Assembly: GCA_910584085.1 (NCBI GenBank)
Contig: CAJTZY010000006.1
Location: 1-64,000 of the forward strand
Reading direction: 5' to 3'
DNA from: an uncultured Bacilli bacterium
GTDB lineage: Bacteria; Bacillota_I; Bacilli_A; RF39; UBA660
DNA length: 64,000 nt
The notes beneath the pieces were generated by a model. It saw only the letters and a program-made list of their open reading frames with translations, ran no database searches and was not told the DNA's origin. Made by a program: the position numbers and the translations under genes. Position 1 is the stretch's first letter, and each line of letters starts with the position of its first letter. Below are positions 16,669 to 24,156 of the stretch, piece after piece.

Positions 16669-17270
16669 AAAGAACAGTCTGTGATATTGGTTATTTGGGA
16701 GATGGACCTTTTATTGCTACTGATGGTAAAAAGGCAACTAAATGTTATGAAATGTGGAGAGGTATGTTGAGAAGATGTTATAAGCCACATTCACAAAAAG
16801 ATAAGGAAAATTATAAAGATTGTTATGTATGTGATGAATGGCATAATTATCAAAATTTTGCTTTATGGTATTGTAAAAATAATTATCAATTTAATAATGA
16901 AACAATGGATTTAGATAAAGATTTGTTGATTAAAAATAATAAGATATATTCTCCACAAACATGTTTGATTTTACCACATAATATAAATTCATTATTATGT
17001 AACAGTAAAGGTTCGAGAGGTAATTTGCCTGTAGGTGTTTCACAATTAAATAAGAATAGTTATACTGCACACTGTTCAACTAAATTTAAAAATTTAACAA
17101 GCAATGCAACTGGATATTTAGGACATTTTGATAATCCAAATGATGCTTTTAAAATGTATAAGAAATATAAGGAAAAACTGATTAAATATATAGCAGACGA
17201 GTATAAAAATATTCTACCTGAAAAAGTATATAATGCTTTGTATAAATATGAAATAAATATAAATGATTAG
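16659..17270 (+). CDS. HNH-type homing endonuclease-like protein
   Basis: 203 residues. The pattern fits phage HNH endonucleases with an AP2-like DNA-binding tail: CYEMWRGMLRRCYKPHSQK, CDEWHNYQNFALWYC, MDLDKDLLIKNNKIYSPQTC, then VGVSQLNKNSYTAHCS and FDNPNDAFKMYKKYKEKL. Such enzymes are mobile and cut at or near their insertion site. It starts on top of the truncated 16600 frame, which supports recent invasion. Confidence 0.75.
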   Translation: MQIKRTVCDIGYLGDGPFIATDGKKATKCYEMWRGMLRRCYKPHSQKDKENYKDCYVCDEWHNYQNFALWYCKNNYQFNNETMDLDKDLLIKNNKIYSPQTCLILPHNINSLLCNSKGSRGNLPVGVSQLNKNSYTAHCSTKFKNLTSNATGYLGHFDNPNDAFKMYKKYKEKLIKYIADEYKNILPEKVYNALYKYEININD

Positions 17271-17280
17271 AGGTGATTAA

Positions 17281-18084
17281 ATGAGATTTAAAGTAGGAGA
17301 TTTGGTAAAAATAGTTAAACCAAATATAAAAGGAAAAAACGAGTTTGAAGGTGCAATAAGAAGAATTATTAAAGAAGATTCATCAGTTAGTTGGATATTA
17401 GAAGATATCAAACAGTGGTGTTGGTATGAAAATGAACTTGAATTAGTAGAAGAATCAACTAAACCAACTGAAATAAAAATAGATTCAAATGAGATAAAAT
17501 TATCAGCAAAACCATTTAAAATAACAACAGATGGTTTGCATGCACAAAATACAGTAAATTTAGTAGACCAATATGAACAATTTGTATTAGGAAAATTTAA
17601 TAAGAAAGAAGGAAATAAAATGATAGAAAGTATGAATTTAATTGATTTATATGCTAGTAAGCATAAAGAAAGAATAGAAAAAGAAACAAAAGAGAAAGTA
17701 GAAGAATTAAGAAAAAATTGTGATGTTATTAATAAATATAATGAGTTAGTAGAACAATTTAAGAAAGATTGTGAAGAATTATATTTATCACAATTTACAG
17801 AAGAAGAGAAAAATGAAATATTAACTAACCAAGATATTATTGATGATAGTGATATGCAATTAAGAAGAAATAGTGGATATTTATATAATTATGTAGTTAA
17901 TAAAGATTTTAAATCAGCTGAATATTACGATACTATGAATGAAAGAAATAAAAAATTGGCTGAAATAGATGATTTAATAAAAACAGTAAAAGCACATATT
18001 GGTATTGCTAAAACGAAAGAAGAAGTAGAGGAAATACTAGACAGATATGGAATTATTAAAAAGGGAAAGTTGGTGACTAAATAA
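17281..18084 (+). CDS. hypothetical phage protein, 267 aa
   Basis: AGAGGTGATTAA before the ATG. The N-terminal 55 residues resemble a small SH3-like/KOW barrel (FKVGDLVKIVKPNIKGKNEF). A long helical region (residues about 110-265) follows, rich in Lys and Glu. Probable protein or nucleic-acid binding role in early infection; not recognised. Confidence 0.6.
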   Translation: MRFKVGDLVKIVKPNIKGKNEFEGAIRRIIKEDSSVSWILEDIKQWCWYENELELVEESTKPTEIKIDSNEIKLSAKPFKITTDGLHAQNTVNLVDQYEQFVLGKFNKKEGNKMIESMNLIDLYASKHKERIEKETKEKVEELRKNCDVINKYNELVEQFKKDCEELYLSQFTEEEKNEILTNQDIIDDSDMQLRRNSGYLYNYVVNKDFKSAEYYDTMNERNKKLAEIDDLIKTVKAHIGIAKTKEEVEEILDRYGIIKKGKLVTK

Positions 18085-18389
18085 TGAACAATGATATATT
18101 TAGAGAAAAATTAAGTAAAGGGACTTTTACAGAAAAAGAATTATCACAATTATCATGGTGCGAAGTAGAAGCGGATGTTGAGATGATTACACAAGATGAA
18201 GGAGAACAGCATAGATGGACACAAGATGTATCAACAATATTTAAGTTTGAGGATAAGTATTATTGTTTAGACTGGGATAGGGGTTTAACAGAATGTCAAG
18301 AAAACAGTTATTATAATCAACCTTATGAAGTTGAAAAAGAAACTAAAATCATTGAAGTAATAAATTGGAAGAAGGTAAATAATGTATAA
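18084..18389 (+). CDS. hypothetical phage protein, 101 aa
   Basis: Contains WCEVEADVEMITQDEGEQHR and KYYCLDWDRGLTECQENSYY, a pattern I have seen in small phage proteins between recombination genes and SSB. Overlaps its neighbours by a few bases, so it is co-translated. Function unknown. Confidence 0.6.
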   Translation: MNNDIFREKLSKGTFTEKELSQLSWCEVEADVEMITQDEGEQHRWTQDVSTIFKFEDKYYCLDWDRGLTECQENSYYNQPYEVEKETKIIEVINWKKVNNV

Positions 18390-18774
18390 CAAAGTTGTAT
18401 TAGTAGGTCGCATTAGTACAGACTTAGAATTGAGAACAACTAATAATGGAAAATCATATTGCAGATTTAATTTAGCAGTAAATAGAACGAATGAAGGTAC
18501 AGACTTTATTCCTGTAACTTTATGGGGAAAATCAGCAGAAAACACAGTAATGTATCAAAATAAAGGAAGTTTGATTTTAATTGATGGTTCTATATCTATG
18601 AGTAATTATACAGACCAAAATGGAAATAATAGAATATCATTTGAGGTTATGGCACAAAATGTACAATTTTTAGGAAGTAAAAAAACAGAATCAACTGAAA
18701 TAGAAGAAGAAAATCAATCTGATCCATATGAGGAAATTGGTGAAGAGGTTGATATAGATAACTTCTTAGATTAA
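18382..18774 (+). CDS. ssb: single-stranded DNA-binding protein
   Basis: 130 residues. OB-fold of bacterial SSB: MYNKVVLVGRISTDLELRTT, YCRFNLAVNR, DFIPVTLWGKSAENT, GSLILIDGSISMSNYTDQNG. The C-terminus is acidic and ends DNFLD, a variant of the DDDIPF-type tail used to bind partner proteins. It protects phage ssDNA and works with the Rad52-like annealase. Confidence 0.92.
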   Translation: MYNKVVLVGRISTDLELRTTNNGKSYCRFNLAVNRTNEGTDFIPVTLWGKSAENTVMYQNKGSLILIDGSISMSNYTDQNGNNRISFEVMAQNVQFLGSKKTESTEIEEENQSDPYEEIGEEVDIDNFLD

Positions 18775-18785
18775 AGAGGTCAATA

Positions 18786-19220
18786 ATGAAAGGGAAAAAA
18801 ATTAACATTATTGATAATATAACAAAAGCAATATCTATTTTAAATCAAACAGATGAGTATTTGGATAGTCTATCAACTAGACTATCTGAATGTGATAAAT
18901 TAGAAACTGATTATAGACACCTTATAGAATTTGAACCAGTTGAAAAGATTAATTTAAAGCAATTGTATAAAGATATGCAGAATAATTTTGTTAATCGTAG
19001 AAACATAAAAAAAGATATGGATATTGGTAGAAATTTAACTACAAATATAGCAAAATTATGTAATATAGACAATAGACAATTTTTAATTCAAACACTAAAA
19101 AACGTAGAATCTAAAAATGATGGACTAGAATATACAAATAGAATCTTAAATGACAATCAAATAAAAAGAATAATAATAAAAAAACGTGATAGACCAAAGA
19201 AATTGAAAGAAGGGGCATAA
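18786..19220 (+). CDS. hypothetical protein, 144 aa
   Basis: Mostly helical and basic at the end (IIIKKRDRPKKLKEGA). AAAGAGGTCAATA before the ATG. Lies between ssb and the putative late regulator. Unrecognised; nucleic-acid binding is possible. Confidence 0.55.
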   Translation: MKGKKINIIDNITKAISILNQTDEYLDSLSTRLSECDKLETDYRHLIEFEPVEKINLKQLYKDMQNNFVNRRNIKKDMDIGRNLTTNIAKLCNIDNRQFLIQTLKNVESKNDGLEYTNRILNDNQIKRIIIKKRDRPKKLKEGA

Positions 19221-19221
19221 T

Positions 19222-19545
19222 ATGGATTGTATACCATATATAAATGATTTAAATATTGAAATAAATATATTAAAAGATGTTAAGGCAAATGGTAAATGTG
19301 ATATAGATGAAATAAATAAGCAAATTGAAGAAAAGGAGAATTTAATTAATAAATGCAAAGAAAATTTATCTAAATTATCAGTTAATAGTATTGAATATAG
19401 ATTATATTTAAAAATTTTAAATGGTGTAAAACCAAGTAGAGCAGTGGAAGAAATTGCAAATGAAAACTATTTGAAGGACATTACACCAGCAACTCCGAGT
19501 AAGATTTGGGAAAAATATTATAAAAAAATTAAAAAAATTACATAA
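19222..19545 (+). CDS. putative late-gene transcription regulator
   Basis: 107 residues: a helical N-terminus with coiled-coil (IDEINKQIEEKENLINKCKE), then a C-terminal HTH-like part (EYRLYLKILNGVKPSRAVEEI ... PSKIWEKYYKKI). Size, position at the end of the early operon and layout resemble ArpU/RinA-type late activators of Firmicute phages. The repeated 20-bp box with a -10 element begins 3 bp after its stop. Assignment is by context. Confidence 0.45.
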   Translation: MDCIPYINDLNIEINILKDVKANGKCDIDEINKQIEEKENLINKCKENLSKLSVNSIEYRLYLKILNGVKPSRAVEEIANENYLKDITPATPSKIWEKYYKKIKKIT

Positions 19546-19547
19546 AT

Positions 19548-19586
19548 GGGAGTGAAAAGGGAGTAAATTCCTTGATACAATATAAT
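19548..19586 (+). promoter_or_regulatory. candidate activator-dependent late promoter 1
   Basis: GGGAGTGAAAAGGGAGTAAA (a direct repeat of GGAGTRAA with an 11-bp period) followed 13 bp later by TATAAT (19581-19586). No -35 consensus is present. The same 20 bp recur at 28448. It would drive the non-coding unit that follows. Confidence 0.55.
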
Positions 19587-19603
19587 CGTGATAGCAATAT
19601 CAC

Positions 19604-19668
19604 TGTAACATTATGTTACATCCTTTCTATGGTCAGGAAGCATTTTTTGAATCTCCTTTCATGCTTCC
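19604..19668 (+). other. leader hairpins before the tRNA
   Basis: Two perfect stems: TGTAACA/TGTTACA (19604-19620) and GGAAGCAT/ATGCTTCC (19636-19643 with 19661-19668). They lie between the promoter and the first tRNA and may guide RNA processing. Confidence 0.5.
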
Positions 19669-19677
19669 TCCTTATAT

Positions 19678-19754
19678 TGCTACTGGGTGAAACGGATAAT
19701 CACGACAGACTCATAATCTGTAAATAACGAGTTCGACTCTCGTAGGAGCAACCA
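19678..19754 (+). tRNA. tRNA with CAU anticodon (Met or AUA-reading Ile2)
   Basis: Acceptor TGCTACT/AGGAGCA (one mismatch), D-stem GTGA/TCAC, anticodon stem ACAGA/TCTGT with loop CTCATAA, T-arm ACGAG-TTCGACT-CTCGT, CCA encoded. Positions 8-9 are GG, unusual. ATA is a very common codon in this phage, so a lysidine-modified Ile2 role is attractive but unproved. Confidence 0.75.
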
Positions 19755-21620
19755 AAATAATGTTCTTTGGCAAATTGATAATTGAACTATATGACAAACT
19801 ATAACGCAATATAGTATAGATATTATCTTGTTCTTATTACCTTTGAGAGCGATTTTAAAGGGGATTGAGTGCATTTTGTTGGAAACAGCGAAATGGTAAC
19901 CTACAAAGTAGGGAAAAAGATAATAGTGGTTTATTGTAGAGTTTTATAAAATACAGAACTAATCGTTGACAATCATAACCACCTATGGTAAATAGGGCGA
20001 TAACTTATTAGTAGTACTTTGTGTGGTTACAAAGAGTGAAAATAAGAATACCAATAAGTCAATTATGCAGTTGATACCTAGTGATAGGAGTATAAGATTA
20101 GAAACTGGTACAAGTAGCACAAACTTGCATAAAAAAAGCAAATTTGTAAATGAAAGATATAATGGTATATTTGAATTTAACATCTAAAGTGTGTGAAAGT
20201 TGTTGGTAAAGAATCCAATGTAGTTTTAGGTTTATTGGAAATGATGGACTATAGTCTTTGAGCTATAGTATCCTGCATTTTTGATAAGCCAGGTATTAGA
20301 GGAAATGGGGTCGCAACCTATCAGGACTAATACTTGCTAGTGATTGAATAATAAATGGCTATAGTAAATTAGTGTGAGAAACACCAATTATCAATTTGTC
20401 AAAGGGCATTATATGTCCTTTACCTCCAAATAATAAAGCACTATCTTTAGTAGGTAGTGTACTGAATAATATGCATGAAACAGACTACAGTGTGAGCAAT
20501 CGTAGGTGTGAGCATAGTAGCCAATGGGAACGGTTATTATTTAGTACAGTATCTATTAAGATACAAGATACATAAATAGTCGTAGGAGTTTTAGCGTATT
20601 AAATTACGGTTTAGAAAGCCTTTACATACATATTTAATGTATTCACATAAGATGTGTCTTAATGTAAGAAAAACTAAGACGTAAGGTTGATGACCTTTGT
20701 ATTAATGGATTGCAACGTAAACAGTCAGCTATATTCTAGAGATAGTGGTTGTAGTCTTGGGATTGCGGTCGGTGGAAATCCGATATGATGGGGGTCGGTA
20801 TTCCCAGCCTAGCTTCGGCGACCTATAAGGTTAAACACAAAATAGAAAGCACCCATAGCCTAATACAAAAAATAGGCAGATACCATATCATCTTTATAGG
20901 TGATATAGAGCAATAAATAAAAATGGTGAGAATTACAAGGGAGAAAGCCACCTCTCTACCGTATTGTTATACAGTGGTGTTTAGCATGGAAAGTATAACG
21001 AGTAAAGTAATCAAATTTATTGTTCTATATTGTCTATAAGACAATGAAATGCGAGGATGACTACTCGGAATTGATTAGACGTTGTCTTTTCAATTTGTTG
21101 TTCAAGAACTTTCTATTTATCTTGGCTAGGGCAAGCTTACGAACAAAGTAGATGCGAAATGAGTTAAAGATCTTGTCAGTAGAGAATAACTGTCAGTATT
21201 TGCTACTAATAGCAAAAGCCCATTTAATAATTAATTAAAAGTTGAAAGTATCTTTTATCAAAACAATAACGTATGGCGCTATTGTCGACTATAAGCCCCC
21301 AACGTGAGTTAGATATAAAAACATAGTCTATCGGTGCGTTTTCGCAAGCGAGTTTAATATGTCCGTATGACGTGAGGAATAAAAGTGGTGAGTTATTCCA
21401 AGATAACCCAAATAAAAAAACTCGTAGATATTGTTCTCGTGAACGAACAGAGATTCACGTTGGTTATGACAAACATACGCTGAGCTATCAGTAGTAATTC
21501 TAAGTAAGTTGTCGTAATGGGCAACCACGGTTATTGCTTAGAGAAATAGTGGAACGTCTAACAGTGTCTATGGGTTAGGCAAAGTCCGATTGAGTAAGGT
21601 AGGTTTTCAATTGGTTTAAT

Positions 21621-21726
21621 CGGTAAGTAGCAAAGTGAAAATGCTTGCATCAAAGGGTGTAGAGAAAGGTAATATCCGTCGGGAATAACCTCATACGTTA
21701 GGTTCAATTCCTAACCTTGCCGACCA
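21621..21726 (+). tRNA. tRNA-like element with long variable arm (class II), anticodon unclear
   Basis: Acceptor CGGTAAG/CTTGCCG (7 bp with T-G), discriminator A, CCA; D-arm GCA/TGC; long variable hairpin AGGT..TCC-GTCG-GGA..ACCT; T-arm TTAGG-TTCAATT-CCTAA. The anticodon stem is weak and the loop is 6 or 8 nt without a normal U33, so no anticodon can be read. Possibly a degenerate tRNA or a tRNA mimic at the end of the large RNA. Confidence 0.4.
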
Positions 21727-21731
21727 AATAT

Positions 21732-21829
21732 GGGGCGTGTAGCTTAATGGGAAAAGCTTGTGTCGTAATAACTGGGACATGACACTTAATCGGCAGTTGA
21801 TATTGGTTCGAGTCCAATCATATGCCCCT
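21732..21829 (+). tRNA. tRNA-like element with enlarged anticodon domain
   Basis: Nine-bp acceptor GGGGCGTGT/ATATGCCCC, perfect D-stem AGCT/AGCT, perfect T-arm ATTGG-TTCGAGT-CCAAT. Between them, instead of a 17-nt anticodon arm, lie about 40 nt with GTGTCGT/ATGACAC and AACTG/CAGTT pairings. CCA is not encoded (CCCCTA). It is not a standard tRNA. Confidence 0.4.
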
Positions 21830-21849
21830 AATCAATTTGAATTTATGAA

Positions 21850-21876
21850 GGGAGAATAATATAATTCTCTCTTTTT
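21850..21876 (+). terminator. terminator of the non-coding unit
   Basis: GGGAGAAT / ATTCTCTC hairpin with T5, between the last tRNA-like element and the RuvC gene. Confidence 0.8.
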
Positions 21877-21896
21877 ATATAGAAAGAAGTGATAAA

Positions 21897-22388
21897 ATGA
21901 TTTTGTCAATAGATCCTGGAAACATAGAAAGCGCTTATTGCGTTATAGATGATAGCACATACAAGCCAATAGAATTCGCAAAAATCAATAATGATGATTT
22001 AATTGTAAAAATGATAACAATAATAAAAAAATATGATATTTACACTTTAGTTATAGAAATGGTTGCAAGTTATGGAATGGCAGTAGGTAAAACAGTTTTT
22101 GATACTTGTGTATGGATAGGTAGATTTTATGAACAAGCAATAAAATATATGGGTAGTATTGAATTTATATATAGAAAAGATGAAAAAATAAATTTATGTA
22201 ACTCAATGAAAGCAAAAGATAGTAATATTAGGCAAGCTTTAATAGATAGATTTGGGGAAGTTGGAACTAAAAATAATCAGGGATGGTTTTATGGTTTTAA
22301 GGCTGATATTTGGGCAAGTTATGCTGTAGGAGTTACTTACTTAGACAAAATAAAGAGTGGAAGTGACAAAAATGTCGTATATAAGTAG
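21897..22388 (+). CDS. RuvC-like Holliday junction resolvase
   Basis: 163 residues. RNase H-like fold motifs: MILSIDPGNIESAYCVIDD (first Asp), TLVIEMVASYGMAVGKTVFD (Glu strand and helix) and the acidic C-terminal helix with KADIWASYAVGVTYLD (catalytic Asp). Phage RuvC homologues resolve branched DNA before packaging. GAAAGAAGTGATAAA before the ATG. Confidence 0.82.
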   Translation: MILSIDPGNIESAYCVIDDSTYKPIEFAKINNDDLIVKMITIIKKYDIYTLVIEMVASYGMAVGKTVFDTCVWIGRFYEQAIKYMGSIEFIYRKDEKINLCNSMKAKDSNIRQALIDRFGEVGTKNNQGWFYGFKADIWASYAVGVTYLDKIKSGSDKNVVYK

Positions 22389-22611
22389 ATATGATACTAA
22401 ATTTTTAACATTTATGAATAGGAAATATCAAAAATACAATGTAAATTTTGAATTTTTTGATGATTACATTTTATGGCTATATTACGATTATTTTGGGGAA
22501 AATGAAGAACTGTATTATAAACAATTAGAAAAAGATTTATGGAAATATGTAGAGTTTCAAAGTGGAAAAGAACGAGATAAGAGAGATAGGGTGGATATAA
22601 ATGAAAGCTAA
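22372..22611 (+). CDS. small hypothetical protein, 79 aa
   Basis: Start at the ATG encoding MSYISRYDTK, overlapping the resolvase end. Rich in Tyr, Phe and acidic residues (FEFFDDYILWLYYDYFGENE). Unrecognised; lies just before the terminase small subunit candidate. Confidence 0.55.
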   Translation: MSYISRYDTKFLTFMNRKYQKYNVNFEFFDDYILWLYYDYFGENEELYYKQLEKDLWKYVEFQSGKERDKRDRVDINES

Positions 22612-23275
22612 TTTAGAAGAGTCAAAATTGAAAAAACAAAGAAAGTTTAATGAAAACAGAGAAAAAGTTTTGCAGGAAAAAGAAAATCTTGTAAAAAAAA
22701 TACAGGAAGAGTATAAGGATATGTTATTACCAACCTTAAAAGAAAAAACAAATGAAATAACAAATTTACTTGTAGAAAAATTAAAGGCACGTGGAGATAA
22801 AGTAAACTCAATTGAAATATTATCGGTTATAGCAAAAAGAAGCCTAGTTGATGTTGTTAAAGGAAATGCAAATTCCTATACACCACAAGAGATTATGATA
22901 GCATTTAATCTTTATATTCAAATGATAGACAAAATACAAGAATATAGAAATTTTCCTCCAACTGTTGAAAGTTTTTGTTTATTTTTGGGAATAAGTAGGT
23001 CAACTTATAACAATTGGTTGGTAGATTCAGATAGAAAAGATGCTATGGATTATGTACATTCTTATTTATTAGGTGTATTAGCAAATGGTGGTTTAACAGG
23101 TGAAACAAAAGAAATATCAAGTATGTTTTTACAAAAGACAATGGGTAAGACAGAATTACAACAACCAATTCAACATGAAGTAACAGTCAAAACTGATATT
23201 GACGCAATACAAAATCAATTAAGTGCATTAAAAAGAGATAATATTATAGAGGGAGAATTTGAAGAGAATGAATAA
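22601..23275 (+). CDS. terS: probable terminase small subunit
   Basis: 224 residues: a charged helical N-terminus, then FPPTVESFCLFLGISRSTYN with an HTH-like NWLVDSDRKDAMDYVHSY segment and a conserved-looking SSMFLQKTMGKTELQQP. The same order occurs in small terminase or terminase-associated proteins of Clostridia phages, which recognise pac/cos DNA. It is 14 kb from the large subunit, unusual, with the accessory region between. Confidence 0.5.
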   Translation: MKANLEESKLKKQRKFNENREKVLQEKENLVKKIQEEYKDMLLPTLKEKTNEITNLLVEKLKARGDKVNSIEILSVIAKRSLVDVVKGNANSYTPQEIMIAFNLYIQMIDKIQEYRNFPPTVESFCLFLGISRSTYNNWLVDSDRKDAMDYVHSYLLGVLANGGLTGETKEISSMFLQKTMGKTELQQPIQHEVTVKTDIDAIQNQLSALKRDNIIEGEFEENE

Positions 23276-23438
23276 AGAAACTGGAAAAGGTATTAAATTT
23301 GAAAGAATAAGAAGAGTTACAGGTTATTTAAGTGGAGATGTATCAAGATTTAACAATGGAAAAAGGGCAGAGGAAAAAGATAGAGTAAAACATAATGGAA
23401 TAAATGAAGTAAATAAAGAGGTAAAAGAAAGTGAGTAA
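23268..23438 (+). CDS. 56-aa protein with an NrdD-like C-terminal motif
   Basis: Overlaps the previous stop (ATGAATAA). Sequence features IRRVTGYLSGDVSRFNNGKR and AEEKDRVKH. From memory this motif recurs in small phage proteins annotated after the anaerobic ribonucleotide reductase. It lacks any catalytic part and the usual Cys residues, so enzyme activity is unlikely. Confidence 0.6.
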   Translation: MNKETGKGIKFERIRRVTGYLSGDVSRFNNGKRAEEKDRVKHNGINEVNKEVKESE

Positions 23439-23637
23439 AGTAGTAGGAGTTACAATAGGAACAAAATCACCACATACAAAAGATAAAATATACTATTATA
23501 CAACGGAAAAAGATTTGAAAAAAGGCGATGTAGTAGATATCAAAGTAGATACAGGTGGAACGCCAAGTGCAACAGTAGTAATACAAGATAGTCATAAAAA
23601 GTTCGATAGGGAATTAAAAAAATTAGATATTAAATAA
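23431..23637 (+). CDS. small hypothetical protein, 68 aa
   Basis: GTG start behind GAGGTAAAAGAAA. Likely a small beta barrel (KGDVVDIKVDTGGTPSATVV). Ends the rightward block before a stretch without rightward genes. Unknown. Confidence 0.6.
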   Translation: MSKVVGVTIGTKSPHTKDKIYYYTTEKDLKKGDVVDIKVDTGGTPSATVVIQDSHKKFDRELKKLDIK

Positions 23638-23849
23638 TATAAAACCGGAAAAAGTTTTGGGTTAGAAAAAGTTTTGCAATCTTTTATATATAATAGAGGT
23701 ATATTATTTGCATATCTTTTTATTATATTGAATATTATAATTAGTCTTTAATAAACCGCTTTATTAGCTTAATAAAATATAAAATAATATAAATATACTA
23801 TAAAATAAAACAAGCCTAAAAACGGCTTAAAATTGCAAATAAAAGGGTA

Positions 23850-23878
23850 TTGTTTTTTATTAAAATATAGTATATAAT
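23850..23878 (+). promoter_or_regulatory. promoter of a candidate small RNA
   Basis: TTGTTT (23850-23855), 17 bp, TATAAT (23873-23878). Confidence 0.55.
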
Positions 23879-23885
23879 ATAATTG

Positions 23886-24068
23886 CTTTTTGAAATTTGC
23901 TTGGATAAATCAAAAAAGATAAAAGCAATATAGAATTATGCCTAGTTAAATAAATAATCTATGTTATTTTTTGAATGGTAAGCAACTGGGTATAATGAGT
24001 TATATTTGTATATCATTTTATGATATACCTCAAACAACACATGAGGCTTAAATGCCTCGTTTTTTTTG
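23886..24068 (+). ncRNA. candidate small RNA, about 180 nt
   Basis: Starts just after the promoter at 23850 and ends at a strong terminator (ATGAGGC/GCCTCGT with T8, 24041-24068). It contains a perfect 9-bp hairpin GTATATCAT-TTT-ATGATATAC (24008-24028) and no good ORF. The gap 23638-23850 holds only AT-rich sequence and one small hairpin (AAGCC/GGCTT near 23813). Confidence 0.45.
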
Positions 24069-24069
24069 T
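24041..24069 (+). terminator. rightward intrinsic terminator
   Basis: ATGAGGC-TTAAAT-GCCTCGT followed by T8. Confidence 0.8.
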
Positions 24070-24071
24070 AT

Positions 24072-24106
24072 ATAAAAACTTTGCTATTTATTTTTTTTAG
24101 CAAAGT
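24072..24106 (-). terminator. terminator of the leftward accessory operon
   Basis: On the minus strand ACTTTGCTA / TAGCAAAGT (9 bp) then TTTTTATAT. The stop codon of the last small ORF lies inside the stem. Confidence 0.75.
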
Positions 24107-24155
24107 CACATAACCCACACCACATAGCAAGAGCTATTATAATTATAATTGCCAT
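24084..24155 (-). CDS. 23-aa membrane peptide
   Basis: An excellent AAGGAGG site 6-7 bases before the ATG, and the product MAIIIIIALAMWCGLCDFAK is a single hydrophobic segment with a basic tail. It follows the recombinase by 1 bp. Similar tiny peptides act as type I toxins or membrane regulators; no family evidence here. Confidence 0.5.
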   Translation of the reverse strand: MAIIIIIALAMWCGLCDFAKKNK

Positions 24156-24156
24156 A

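Larger units (their letters stand above)
19755..21849 (+). ncRNA. about 2.1 kb structured non-coding RNA locus (giant phage RNA candidate)
   Basis: No plausible gene on either strand over 2.1 kb, although the prophage is otherwise densely coding. Base composition is less AT-rich, and many local hairpins are seen: CCTAC-AAA-GTAGG, GTGT-GAGAA-ACAC, TCGG/CCGA, a GCTTCGGC (UUCG) tetraloop near 20812, TGCG-TTTT-CGCA, CTAAC/GTTAG and CCGATTGA/TCAATTGG. The unit is bounded by a promoter, flanking tRNA or tRNA-like genes and a terminator. This matches the setting of the GOLLD and ROOL ornate large RNAs found in phages next to tRNAs. I cannot say whether it is one or several RNAs or which class. Confidence 0.6.

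Noticed and set aside
20100..20160. Another copy of the late-leader element (GTAGCAC followed by a stem) within the RNA locus
   Set aside because: It has the sequence and a stem (AAACTTGC/GCAAATTT), but the loop lacks AAGGGAA and no gene follows, so I do not count it.
19680..21528. Several 60-70 codon frames in the 2.1 kb RNA locus
   Set aside because: None has a ribosome site, operon context or phage-like codon use, and they overlap tRNA and hairpin structures.
23942..24130. 62-codon leftward frame
   Set aside because: It runs through two terminator hairpins, overlaps the well-supported 23-residue peptide in another frame and has no ribosome site.
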